Shown here piece by piece: positions 42,566 to 49,883 of a stretch of DNA of 64,000 nt. The DNA comes from Chitinophagales bacterium (GTDB lineage: Bacteria; Bacteroidota; Bacteroidia; Chitinophagales; Saprospiraceae), in assembly GCA_013297745.1 (NCBI GenBank), contig JAAFIM010000010.1:18028-82027 (forward strand), in the 5' to 3' direction. The position numbers were made by a program, and so were the translations under genes. How positions within the stretch are numbered: position 1 is the first letter of the stretch; each line of letters opens with the position of its first letter. The notes under the pieces are model-generated. The model was given only the letters and a program-made list of their open reading frames with translations, ran no database searches and was not told the origin of the DNA.

Positions 42566-43879
42566 ATGAAAAAAGTTAAAAGAATAATCGTTTGGTTTCA
42601 ACAGGATTTGCGTATGCACGATAATGAAGCCCTTAGCCAAGCATACGACCGCGCTGAAGAAGTTATCCCAATTTATGTATTTGATACCCGCAAATTTAAT
42701 TCCAAAACGCCCTTTGGTTTTCGCAAAACAGGCCAACATCGCGCTCAATTTATTTTAGAATCAGTAGAAGATTTAAAACAGAGTTTTAAACGCTTGGGTA
42801 CGGATTTGGTTGTTAGAACGGGCATACCTGAAGATGAAGTGTATAAATTAGCCAAACAGGTACAATCTCAATGGGTGTTTTGCAACCGCGAACGCACCCA
42901 CGAAGAAGCGCAGGTGCAAACTAAATTGGAAAAAAATCTGTGGTCTTTGGGGGTAGAATTGCGTTTCTTTCGCGGCAAAATGCTTTATTATACCCAAGAT
43001 TTACCCTTTCCCGTCGCTCAAACTCCTGATGTATTCACCAACTTCCGCAAAGAACTGGAGAAATTTATCAGCGTGCGCGCGCCTTTTGCTGCTCCCCAAG
43101 CGGCCAAAAGTTGGACTTGTGATATTAGCGTGGGGCTTATGCCAACATTACAATCGCTTAATTATGAGCCGATAACAACAGACCCGCGCGCTACTTTCTC
43201 CTTCAAAGGGGGCGAAACTGCCGCTTTGGAACGCTTAAAATACTATCTTTGGGATAGTAATTTGATAAAAACTTATGAAGAAACCCGCAACGGGTTGTTG
43301 GGGGGCGATTATTCGTCCAAATTATCCCCTTATTTGGCTTTAGGTTGCATCTCTCCCAAGTATATTTACCAACAACTCAAACAGTACGAACTCCAACGCG
43401 GCGATAATAAATCTACGTATTGGTTGTATTTTGAACTGCTTTGGCGCGATTATTTCCGCCTAATGGGGAAAAAATATGGGAATAAAATTTTCCTAAAAGG
43501 TGGCTTGCGCGGACAAATTGACCCTAAGTTGAAAAACGATATGAAAGCGTTCCAGTATTGGGCTGATGGCAAAACCAAACACGATTTTATCAACGCCAAT
43601 ATGCAAGAACTCAACGCTACGGGATTTATGTCCAATCGCGGTCGGCAAAATGTAGCTTCTTATCTAGTTAATGATTTGCGTATCAATTGGCAGATTGGGG
43701 CAGAATACTTTGAATCTTTGCTGGTTGATTACGATGTGTGTTCCAACTGGTGCAATTGGTTGTATGTGGCGGGATTGGGCAATGACCCGCGAGAGGATAG
43801 ATATTTTAACCCCAATACTCAAGCCAATCGCTATGACCCGCAAGGTCTGTACGTAAAACATTGGTTGGGTAAAAAATAA
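42566..43879 (+). CDS. cry: Cryptochrome/photolyase of the DASH type
   Basis: 437 residues. The N-terminal photolyase domain begins IIVWFQQDLRMHDNEAL (about 7-23). The FAD-binding part has SSKLSPYLALGCISPKYIY, the WLYFELLWRDYFRLMGKKYG helix and GFMSNRGRQNVASYLVNDLR. The end DPREDRYFNPNTQANRYD followed by YVKHW is the DASH-clade signature. DASH proteins repair cyclobutane dimers mainly in single-stranded DNA and may act in light sensing. Single gene with its own terminator. Confidence 0.93.
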   Translation: MKKVKRIIVWFQQDLRMHDNEALSQAYDRAEEVIPIYVFDTRKFNSKTPFGFRKTGQHRAQFILESVEDLKQSFKRLGTDLVVRTGIPEDEVYKLAKQVQSQWVFCNRERTHEEAQVQTKLEKNLWSLGVELRFFRGKMLYYTQDLPFPVAQTPDVFTNFRKELEKFISVRAPFAAPQAAKSWTCDISVGLMPTLQSLNYEPITTDPRATFSFKGGETAALERLKYYLWDSNLIKTYEETRNGLLGGDYSSKLSPYLALGCISPKYIYQQLKQYELQRGDNKSTYWLYFELLWRDYFRLMGKKYGNKIFLKGGLRGQIDPKLKNDMKAFQYWADGKTKHDFINANMQELNATGFMSNRGRQNVASYLVNDLRINWQIGAEYFESLLVDYDVCSNWCNWLYVAGLGNDPREDRYFNPNTQANRYDPQGLYVKHWLGKK

Positions 43880-43891
43880 ATCAAATTATAC

Positions 43892-43927
43892 AAAGCTGCT
43901 TTTCATCACGAGAAGTAGCTTTTTTTG
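43892..43927 (+). terminator. Terminator after the cryptochrome gene
   Basis: AGCTGCTTTTC pairs with GAGAAGTAGCT, followed by a T run. The same hairpin recurs after each cytochrome gene at 44391-44428 and 45159-45195. Confidence 0.8.
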
Positions 43928-43938
43928 TTCAAAACCTG

Positions 43939-43946
43939 TATATTTG
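43939..43946 (+). promoter_or_regulatory. -7 box for cytochrome c copy 1
   Basis: TATATTTG in the context CCTGTATATTTG, 18 bp before the ATG. The same context precedes copy 2. Confidence 0.65.
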
Positions 43947-43964
43947 CAAAAAAAATAAAAAATT

Positions 43965-44387
43965 ATGAATAAGATATTTAGTTTTTGCTTATTGTTATTT
44001 GCAGTGGTGAGCTGCCAAACTGCTGAAAATCAACCCGTCATAACCGAACTGCAAGGCGAAACGCTACAGATGTATGAAAAGGGAGAACAATTATTTGCTC
44101 AATATTGCGCGAGCTGCCATAATGCAAATATGCTAAATAGAGCTACTGCTTCAGCTTTGGGTGGTATAACAGCACGCCGCGAGAAAAAATGGTTGTATGA
44201 TTACATACGCAATCCTGCTAAAATGGTACGGGAAAATGACCCTCAAGCATTAGAAATACATCAAAATAATGCTGGTTTAATGGTAGGTTCTCCCAATCTT
44301 ACAGATAAAGAAATAGACCAAATTTTGGTTTATATAGAAGCGACTTATCAAAATAACAAAATCCGCCTACGCCCTGTAGAGCGATAA
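43965..44387 (+). CDS. Small cytochrome c lipoprotein, copy 1
   Basis: 140 residues. A lipoprotein signal (SFCLLLFAVVSCQT) is followed by a haem-binding CASCH (about 47-51) and a methionine-rich distal part (AGLMVGSPNLT) that could give the sixth ligand. The fold is a single-haem class I cytochrome c, probably on the periplasmic or outer membrane side in electron transfer. The first 47 and last 35 residues are nearly identical to copy 2, while the middle differs. It has its own promoter and terminator. Confidence 0.88.
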   Translation: MNKIFSFCLLLFAVVSCQTAENQPVITELQGETLQMYEKGEQLFAQYCASCHNANMLNRATASALGGITARREKKWLYDYIRNPAKMVRENDPQALEIHQNNAGLMVGSPNLTDKEIDQILVYIEATYQNNKIRLRPVER

Positions 44388-44390
44388 AAT

Positions 44391-44428
44391 AAAAGCTGCT
44401 TTTCATAACGAGAAGTAGCTTTTTTTTA
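44391..44428 (+). terminator. Terminator after cytochrome c copy 1
   Basis: AGCTGCTTTTC pairs with GAGAAGTAGCT, followed by eight T; one base of the loop differs from the other two copies of this hairpin. Confidence 0.8.
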
Positions 44429-44429
44429 T

Positions 44430-44701
44430 TTAAGTAACTGAACAAAATGGAAGTAATTTTTACACTTCAGTAAAAACTTGGGTTTTGGAAATTTTCTTAA
44501 CGGCTTACGCCTAAAAATTTCTTTTTCTTCGTACTTTTTGCAGGCGCAAAAAGTACCAAAAACGCCTTGTTTCTATAAACTTGTTCGCTCCGCTTGCTAA
44601 AGCTGCGCTCCGTCTCACTTCAGACAGTATAGAAACTCAACGGATTGGTGTAGTTACGCGCTCCGCGCGATTATTCACTTTGTTTTTGTCTACTTACTTA
44701 A
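44430..44701. mobile_element. Element C: non-coding insertion with imperfect inverted ends
   Basis: 272 bp between TTAAGTAA (44430) and TTACTTAA (44701); the match extends imperfectly for about 30 bp inward on each side (ACAAAA and AAGT blocks). It lies exactly where the leader of cytochrome copy 2 should join the terminator of copy 1, judged from the shorter spacing before copy 1, so it looks inserted. Inside is an 11-bp perfect stem (GTACTTTTTGC) and a CGCGCTCCGCGCG hairpin. The part at 44468-44498 recurs at 54824-54857. No protein gene is present. Confidence 0.6.
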
Positions 44702-44707
44702 AACCTG

Positions 44708-44715
44708 TATATTTG
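44708..44715 (+). promoter_or_regulatory. -7 box for cytochrome c copy 2
   Basis: TATATTTG in the duplicated context CCTGTATATTTG, 17 bp before the ATG and 6 bp after element C. Confidence 0.65.
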
Positions 44716-44732
44716 TATAAAAATAAAAAATT

Positions 44733-45155
44733 ATGAATAAGATATTTAGTTTTTGCTTATTGTTATTTGCAGTTGCAAGCTGCCAAACTGCTGAAAATCA
44801 ACCCGTCATAACCGAGCTGCAAGGCGAAACACTACAGATGTATGAAAAGGGAAAAGAGTTATTTTTATCGAAATGTTTAGCCTGCCATAACAATGATATG
44901 CTAACTGCAAGTACTGGTTCTGCCTTAGGAGGCATAACTCAGCGTAGAAAAAAAGAATGGTTGCGCAGTTATATTCGCAATTCATACAAAATGATATTAG
45001 AAAAAGACCCAGAAGCGGTAGAATTATATGCGAAGGCTCAAGTGGTTATGCAGGGTTTCTCCAATCTTACAGATGAAGAAATAGACCAAATTTTGGTTTA
45101 TATAGAAGCGACTTATCAAAATAACAAAATCCGCCTACGCCCTGTAGAGCGATAA
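44733..45155 (+). CDS. Small cytochrome c lipoprotein, copy 2
   Basis: 140 residues, tandem duplicate of the gene at 43965. The signal and lipobox (LLLFAVASC) and residues to about 47 are almost unchanged, and the last 35 residues are identical in most positions, but the haem region reads CLACH with a different following sequence (NNDMLTASTGSALGG) and the distal segment has VVMQGFSNLT. The haem site is intact, so both copies can be functional and may have diverged in redox partner. Confidence 0.88.
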   Translation: MNKIFSFCLLLFAVASCQTAENQPVITELQGETLQMYEKGKELFLSKCLACHNNDMLTASTGSALGGITQRRKKEWLRSYIRNSYKMILEKDPEAVELYAKAQVVMQGFSNLTDEEIDQILVYIEATYQNNKIRLRPVER

Positions 45156-45158
45156 AAT

Positions 45159-45195
45159 AAAAGCTGCTTTTCATCACGAGAAGTAGCTTTTTTTT
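45159..45195 (+). terminator. Terminator after cytochrome c copy 2
   Basis: Same AGCTGCTTTTC / GAGAAGTAGCT hairpin and T run as after copy 1 and the cryptochrome gene. Confidence 0.8.
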
Positions 45196-45227
45196 ATTTT
45201 CAATGCTGTTGTTTATACTACTTTTTT

Positions 45228-45235
45228 TATCTTTG
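45228..45235 (+). promoter_or_regulatory. -7 box for the 223-residue protein gene, separated from it by an insertion
   Basis: TATCTTTG followed by GCGG. The gene it faces starts 321 bp away; removing the 286-bp family A element at 45249-45534 would leave about 35 bp, the usual spacing in this window. Confidence 0.55.
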
Positions 45236-45248
45236 CGGTTTATTCTTT

Positions 45249-45534
45249 GAAGTTGTTTAGTAAGAATTTTTCTACATTTTCAATTAAAAAAAATAACTAT
45301 TTATGTATTTTAAGCAACAGACTAAAGTCTGTTGTAATCGTTTTTTTGTCTTTCAACGGGTTAAAACCCGTTGGTATTGATTGATGAAACCATATAACGC
45401 GCGGGAGTTCGCTTCGCGGTTCTTCGAAGTAGTCCCAAAAGCGCGAAAAAATCCTAAATCTCAATTGTGCTGGGACTTTAGTCCCGCACAACACAGAGAA
45501 ATTAAAATATAAAAAAAGCATACTAAACAACTTC
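45249..45534. mobile_element. Non-coding inverted-repeat element, family A copy 2
   Basis: 286 bp bounded by GAAGTTGTTTAGTA (45249-45262) and its exact reverse complement (45521-45534), with TTT outside on both sides. Read on the minus strand it is nearly the same as copy 1 (17335-17600), including three of the four palindromes, but the GGGGCTAAAGCCCC hairpin of copy 1 is replaced by a longer hairpin whose loop contains, on this strand, TTCGCTTCGCGGTTC (45408-45422). It sits in the leader of the gene at 45557. Confidence 0.85.
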
Positions 45535-45556
45535 TTTTTTAATACATAAAAAATTT

Positions 45557-46228
45557 ATGCAGTATAAAATCATCCAAGACCTTGCTTTGTTGGAAGAGTT
45601 TGTGTCGTTTCTACCCGATTTGGCTAAAAATGAAACGTATTATGTCAGCTTGTTGGCGCGCAATAAATACTTTCCCGCCCTCAAAGCGGATAAAGCACAA
45701 CTCAAGCGTTTTACCAGCGATAAAAAAATGTTGATACAAAAAATACGCCAGTTGGAATGTGGCGTGGGCGATTATGTGCAGGAAAATTTACCCATTCCTC
45801 AAGAGGCTTTAGCTTTGTATATCAACCCCAACCCCCGCGATATGGAAGCAGCTACCAAACAGGGGCTTATTCGCTTTGCCAACCTCATCACGCATCCGTA
45901 CAATGGTTATAATCCACATCAAGAGATTTTGTCCGAAATACAGAAAAGTTGTAGTAGAAAATTCATTATTGATTTTGATTTTGATAAAGTGGATATAAAT
46001 ACTACCCTCCGCAACGTATTTACGCACATCAACCGCGAGGCTGTGCATATATTGCAGACGCGGGGAGGCTTTCATTTATTGGTAGAACCCAAAAAAATTG
46101 CGCCCGAACATATCCGCCATTGGCATCAACACATTAGCAAACAAGAGGGCTGCGATGTAGTGGGCGATAATCTTATCCCTGTAGTGGGCTGTACGCAAGG
46201 GGGATTTGTACCGCATTTTATAAAATAA
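45557..46228 (+). CDS. Protein of unknown function with primase-polymerase-like motifs
   Basis: 223 residues, not a family I can name. Residues 135-141 read FIIDFDFD, with D139 and D141 as a DxD pair, and residues 167-176 read QTRGGFHLLV. A hydrophobic DhD strand followed by a GGFH strand is the motif I/II arrangement of archaeo-eukaryotic primase-fold proteins; a possible third acidic site is in CDVVGDNL near 199-205. The N-terminal half is helical and unique. No helicase or replication gene is adjacent. The primase-fold idea is a motif-level inference only. Its leader contains a family A element. Confidence 0.6.
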   Translation: MQYKIIQDLALLEEFVSFLPDLAKNETYYVSLLARNKYFPALKADKAQLKRFTSDKKMLIQKIRQLECGVGDYVQENLPIPQEALALYINPNPRDMEAATKQGLIRFANLITHPYNGYNPHQEILSEIQKSCSRKFIIDFDFDKVDINTTLRNVFTHINREAVHILQTRGGFHLLVEPKKIAPEHIRHWHQHISKQEGCDVVGDNLIPVVGCTQGGFVPHFIK

Positions 46229-46309
46229 AAAAAAAGTAGTAATTGTATAACTACTACAACTCTTTCTTTTTTAATCATTACAACCAATAATTTTATAACT
46301 CTCAACTAT

Positions 46310-46882
46310 ATGAAAATAGGACTGTTCTTTGGTTCTTTCAACCCTATACATATTGGGCATTTGATAATAGCTAATTATATGGCGGCTAATACAGATTTGG
46401 ACGCGGTTTGGTTGGTGGTCAGTCCGCACAATCCCCACAAAGAAAAATCTACCCTTGCGGATGATTATACCCGCTTGCATTTGGTAGATTTGTCTATAGA
46501 AAATAACTTGCGGTTGCAGTCTTGCGATATTGAATTTAATCTGCCGCAACCTTCTTACACCTGCGATACGCTGGCTTATCTCAACGAAAAATATCCAAAG
46601 GATAAATTTGTGCTGATTATGGGCGGTGATAATTTGGCAACTTTGCATAAATGGAAAAATTATGAATGGATTTTTAAAAACTATCCTATTTATGTTTATA
46701 ATCGCCCCGATGCTGATATATCCGCTTATCAAAATGATGCCAATGTGCGCTTTTTTGATGTGCCACTAATGGAAATTTCCGCTACTTTTATCCGTCAATT
46801 AATACAAAAAGATTGTTCTGTGCGCTATTTAGTACCCGATAAGGTTGCAGAAGAGATATATAAAGCTAATTTATACAAATAA
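46310..46882 (+). CDS. nadD: Nicotinate-nucleotide adenylyltransferase
   Basis: 190 residues, the usual NadD size. Nucleotidyltransferase motifs are GLFFGSFNPIHIGH at the start (with the HxGH-type HIGH) and ISATFIRQLI near the end (ISSTxIR type); VSPHNPHK and IMGGDNLATLHKW are typical of NadD. It joins nicotinate mononucleotide and ATP to give deamido-NAD in the cytoplasm. The 43-bp repeat array begins 18 bp after its stop. Confidence 0.93.
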   Translation: MKIGLFFGSFNPIHIGHLIIANYMAANTDLDAVWLVVSPHNPHKEKSTLADDYTRLHLVDLSIENNLRLQSCDIEFNLPQPSYTCDTLAYLNEKYPKDKFVLIMGGDNLATLHKWKNYEWIFKNYPIYVYNRPDADISAYQNDANVRFFDVPLMEISATFIRQLIQKDCSVRYLVPDKVAEEIYKANLYK

Positions 46883-46900
46883 TAATTTTGTTTGCTGTTT

Positions 46901-47136
46901 ATATTTACTGTAAATAAGTGTAGTGTATAAACTAACACGGCTATTATTTACTGTCAATAAGTATTGTGTATAAACTAACACGACTATTATTTACTATAAA
47001 TAAGCGCAGTGTATAAACTAACACGATTATTATTTACTATAAATAAGCGCAGTGTATAAACTAACACAGATATTATTTTATATCAATAAATTAAGTGTAT
47101 AAACTAACACGGCTATTATTTTATATTATTTTATCC
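46901..47136. repeat. 43-bp tandem repeat array, five full copies and a partial sixth
   Basis: Full copies start at 46901, 46944, 46987, 47030 and 47073; a partial copy runs 47116-47136. All five contain the invariant 16-mer GTGTATAAACTAACAC, preceded by a variable ATAAG-like segment and followed by a TATTATTT junction. The units are directly contiguous. The 43-bp period is about four helical turns, so equal sites would face the same side of the DNA. The array ends 20 bp before the start of fatty acid hydroxylase paralogue 2. Confidence 0.9.
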
Positions 47137-47156
47137 ATTTTTTAACATTTCTAAAT

Positions 47157-48437
47157 ATGCGTTTTTTACCATTTTTACTATTTTTATGTTGTAATTTGCC
47201 GCTTATGGCACAAAATCCAAACGCCGCTACAGATGGCGGTAATGTGTATGCTTGGATAACCCCTTTGGCTTTATTGTTTGTGTTGATAGAAGTTGGGGTA
47301 GAATACTATTATAAAAAAGGTTACATATCCTTTGCTGAAGCCATTACCAACTTTGGTACAGCTATAGGCAATCAAACGATGAACGTGTTGCTCGCTGTAG
47401 GTGTTTATCATATTTACGGTTTTTTGCACAATAGTTATGCACCTTTTAGCATAGAACTAAATGTTTATACTTTTATCCTGTTATTGTTGTGCTTAGATTT
47501 TATTTTTTATTGGGTACATCGTTGGGGGCACGAAATCAATATATTGTGGGCGGCACATTCACCACATCATTCGGCAGAAGAGATGAATTTTTGCGTGGCT
47601 TTGCGTGCAAGTGTTACCCAACGATTAGTTTCATTTTTATTCTTTTGGCCGCTTACGTTGATAGGGTTCAAACCAATGGATATTTATATGATGTCAGCTA
47701 TACATTTGTTCATTTCGTTCTTGCATCATACCGAGTACGTGCGCAAATTGGGGTTTATAGAGTTGATTTTTACCACCCCCTCACACCATCGCGTACATCA
47801 CGGGGTTAATTTTAAGTATTTGGATAAAAACTATGGTGAGTTTTTGATTATATGGGACAAGTTATTTGGCAGCTTTGCCCCAGAAACTGAAAAAGTTGTG
47901 TATGGAATGTACAGCCCGCCCCGTTCTTGGAATCCGATAACGATAAATTTTCACTACTTTACCATACTTTGGCGCGAAGCAGTAGCTGCGCCACATTGGA
48001 TTGATAAGTTTAAAATCTGGTTTATGCCCTTAACTTGGCGACCTGCTGGTTTGCCCCCAAAACCACCTTTGGTAGAGATTACTACCCAAACTCAAATCCG
48101 TTTTAGTACAGAAATGTTTTCTATGGCAAAGCCTTATTTGATTGCACATTTGGCTATGGGATTAGGGTTGATGATGTTAGTTATTCAACAAAACAGCCCT
48201 TGGGAAGTAGCAGAACGTTGGGTTGGGGCTGGCTTATTGTGGTTTATGATTATCAACTGGGCTGGTATTTTGGAAAAAAGTGCTTGGCTTAAATGGGCGG
48301 AGACTATTCGTTTGTTGATTACTGCTGTGTTGCTGATTTCGTTTTCTAATCTGTATGAAAATATGTATTATTTAGCTGCTATTACGGGGTTAATGTCGGC
48401 TTCTTTGGTTTGGGTATGGCGTTACTTTAGACGATAA
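47157..48437 (+). CDS. Fatty acid hydroxylase / sterol desaturase family protein, paralogue 2
   Basis: 426 residues. An N-terminal signal-like helix (FLPFLLFLCCNLPLMA) and further membrane helices surround HRWGHE, AHSPHHSAEE and HRVHHGVN, the histidine clusters of the di-iron family, followed by YLDKNYGEFLIIWDKLFG. Overall plan matches paralogue 1 at 41207-42424, including the extra C-terminal membrane region. Likely an integral membrane lipid hydroxylase. Directly upstream is the 43-bp repeat array, which probably contains its promoter region. Confidence 0.9.
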   Translation: MRFLPFLLFLCCNLPLMAQNPNAATDGGNVYAWITPLALLFVLIEVGVEYYYKKGYISFAEAITNFGTAIGNQTMNVLLAVGVYHIYGFLHNSYAPFSIELNVYTFILLLLCLDFIFYWVHRWGHEINILWAAHSPHHSAEEMNFCVALRASVTQRLVSFLFFWPLTLIGFKPMDIYMMSAIHLFISFLHHTEYVRKLGFIELIFTTPSHHRVHHGVNFKYLDKNYGEFLIIWDKLFGSFAPETEKVVYGMYSPPRSWNPITINFHYFTILWREAVAAPHWIDKFKIWFMPLTWRPAGLPPKPPLVEITTQTQIRFSTEMFSMAKPYLIAHLAMGLGLMMLVIQQNSPWEVAERWVGAGLLWFMIINWAGILEKSAWLKWAETIRLLITAVLLISFSNLYENMYYLAAITGLMSASLVWVWRYFRR

Positions 48438-48472
48438 TTTATCGGGTAAATGCTTAAAAATAGTTTTCATCG

Positions 48473-48502
48473 GCCTCTGCATAATTGCGGGGGCTTTTTT
48501 TA
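48473..48502 (+). terminator. Terminator after fatty acid hydroxylase paralogue 2
   Basis: GCCTCTGCA pairs with TGCGGGGGC around TAAT, followed by seven T. Confidence 0.8.
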
Positions 48503-48538
48503 TAAAAAAAAACCTCTCAAGTGTTGCTCTTGAAAGGA
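48503..48538 (-). terminator. Terminator for the minus-strand unit ending at 48563
   Basis: On the minus strand CCTTTCAAG pairs with CTTGAGAGG, followed by a T run (the A tract at 48504-48512 of the plus strand). It is back to back with the plus-strand terminator. Confidence 0.8.
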
Positions 48539-48562
48539 TTGTTGGATATGATTATGGTTTAT

Positions 48563-49855
48563 TTAATTATCGTGTAGATAACATCGACAAGCGTTAGAGG
48601 TCGTTATATTAGGGCATTGGGTACCGTCAGGCAATAAAACTGTACATTGTTTGCGGCGGCCTGTGCTTTGATTTTTTTTCTTTTCTTTTTCCGCTTTTCT
48701 ATCCGTTTCGGTTACCACAATCAAAGGGCTATCTTTTTCTTTTTTGGTGGGTTTTGTTTCGCTAACAATAGGAGCGGGGTTGGGTTCTGGCACGATGGCT
48801 ACATTTTTAGGTTCTTTTTTATCGGGAATGGGGTTATCGTTTATTGCGAAGCTGGGGTTATTATTTTTGCGCTCTTTGACTAATTTATTCTCACGCTCCA
48901 ATTTGGCCACCAATTCGCTCAATGCGTTGGGATTATCGCGGTACTCTTCTGGGCTTATGGCTTTGGGAACTTCTCCCGTTTGTCTCATTGGGTCGTAAGT
49001 AGAGCCTACAGGCACATAGATAGACACAAAGTAATTGTCTTTAGCAAATTTGACATCTGCGCCCGACACGCCTATTTTGTTCAGATTATCTACCAACATA
49101 GCATTCAAAACATAACCTTTATAATCGCTCACTTCTACAAACACATAACCGTTGGCATCGGGCAGGCTTTGTTTTTGTACATAAGTACAAGCGCGCAAAC
49201 ATACGATTAAGGGCGCGTCAGCGCTGGGGGCAGCACGCAAGTCTAACGATTTGGTATTGACAAAATGATAACCTGCATATCTATCCGCTTTGATTATACT
49301 ATCTTTGCGCGAAGCTAAATAAGCGATGCGTATTTTTTCCAAACTATCGGCGCGTTGATTTTCTAAAGCAAATACTTGCTGAAGGCTATCTATACGCTTT
49401 TGGTCGCGCTTTTTGCGCTCTGCTGCTGCCTTATCTACCATTACCACTTCGCGCTGGTAGCGTTGGGTTTCGTAATCTAGATAAAAATTATATTCTAATT
49501 CTAACATTTTATACTCCCAATACCAATCTAAAGCTTTTACTTGGGCGATATTATATTTTATATCCTCCAAACGAACAATCTCTCGCTGGTTTTCGTAAGC
49601 TATTTTTGCATCTTCCAATAAGTTTTGGGCGCGTATCAAAAAAGCTGCTGCAGGGCTTTTGACTTGATAAATTTCTTTTTCAGGTATGCGCAAAGCGGGG
49701 ATATTAAACCCTTCCCGCATAATGTATTGGGTGTGGTCATAACTTAATTGTCCTTTTTTTACCTTTTTATGCTCTGCTGGCAGTATCTCCTGTGCCTGTA
49801 ATCCTAATAAAGCGAAAAAAAGAAATAAGAATAGTAAAAGTTGGTTTTTGTACAT
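48563..49855 (-). CDS. Secreted protein with SH3-like domain and C-terminal cysteine cluster
   Basis: 430 residues, not recognised as a whole. Signal peptide (LLLFLFLFFALLGLQAQ), a coiled coil (about 95-195, many Lys/Glu/Arg), an SH3b-like domain (about 195-255: FVNTKSLDLRAAPSADAPLI ... GYVFVEVSDYKGYVLNAML), a long charged, Pro/Lys-rich low-complexity tail, then a compact end with four Cys and a His (CTVLLPDGTQC, then ACRCYLH) that resembles a small zinc-binding knot. It starts 28 bp after the lyase-like gene on the same strand and may be co-transcribed. Confidence 0.75.
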   Translation of the reverse strand: MYKNQLLLFLFLFFALLGLQAQEILPAEHKKVKKGQLSYDHTQYIMREGFNIPALRIPEKEIYQVKSPAAAFLIRAQNLLEDAKIAYENQREIVRLEDIKYNIAQVKALDWYWEYKMLELEYNFYLDYETQRYQREVVMVDKAAAERKKRDQKRIDSLQQVFALENQRADSLEKIRIAYLASRKDSIIKADRYAGYHFVNTKSLDLRAAPSADAPLIVCLRACTYVQKQSLPDANGYVFVEVSDYKGYVLNAMLVDNLNKIGVSGADVKFAKDNYFVSIYVPVGSTYDPMRQTGEVPKAISPEEYRDNPNALSELVAKLERENKLVKERKNNNPSFAINDNPIPDKKEPKNVAIVPEPNPAPIVSETKPTKKEKDSPLIVVTETDRKAEKEKKKNQSTGRRKQCTVLLPDGTQCPNITTSNACRCYLHDN

Positions 49856-49883
49856 AATGGGATTTAAAATAGGTGCGGTATAA

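Noticed and set aside
45297..45530. 77-codon minus-strand frame
   Set aside because: It lies wholly inside family A copy 2 and is made of its palindromes; copy 1 does not keep the frame.
46901..47136. CRISPR array
   Set aside because: Units are contiguous 43-bp tandem repeats with drifting, related sequence between the 16-mer cores; there are no unique spacers and no cas genes.
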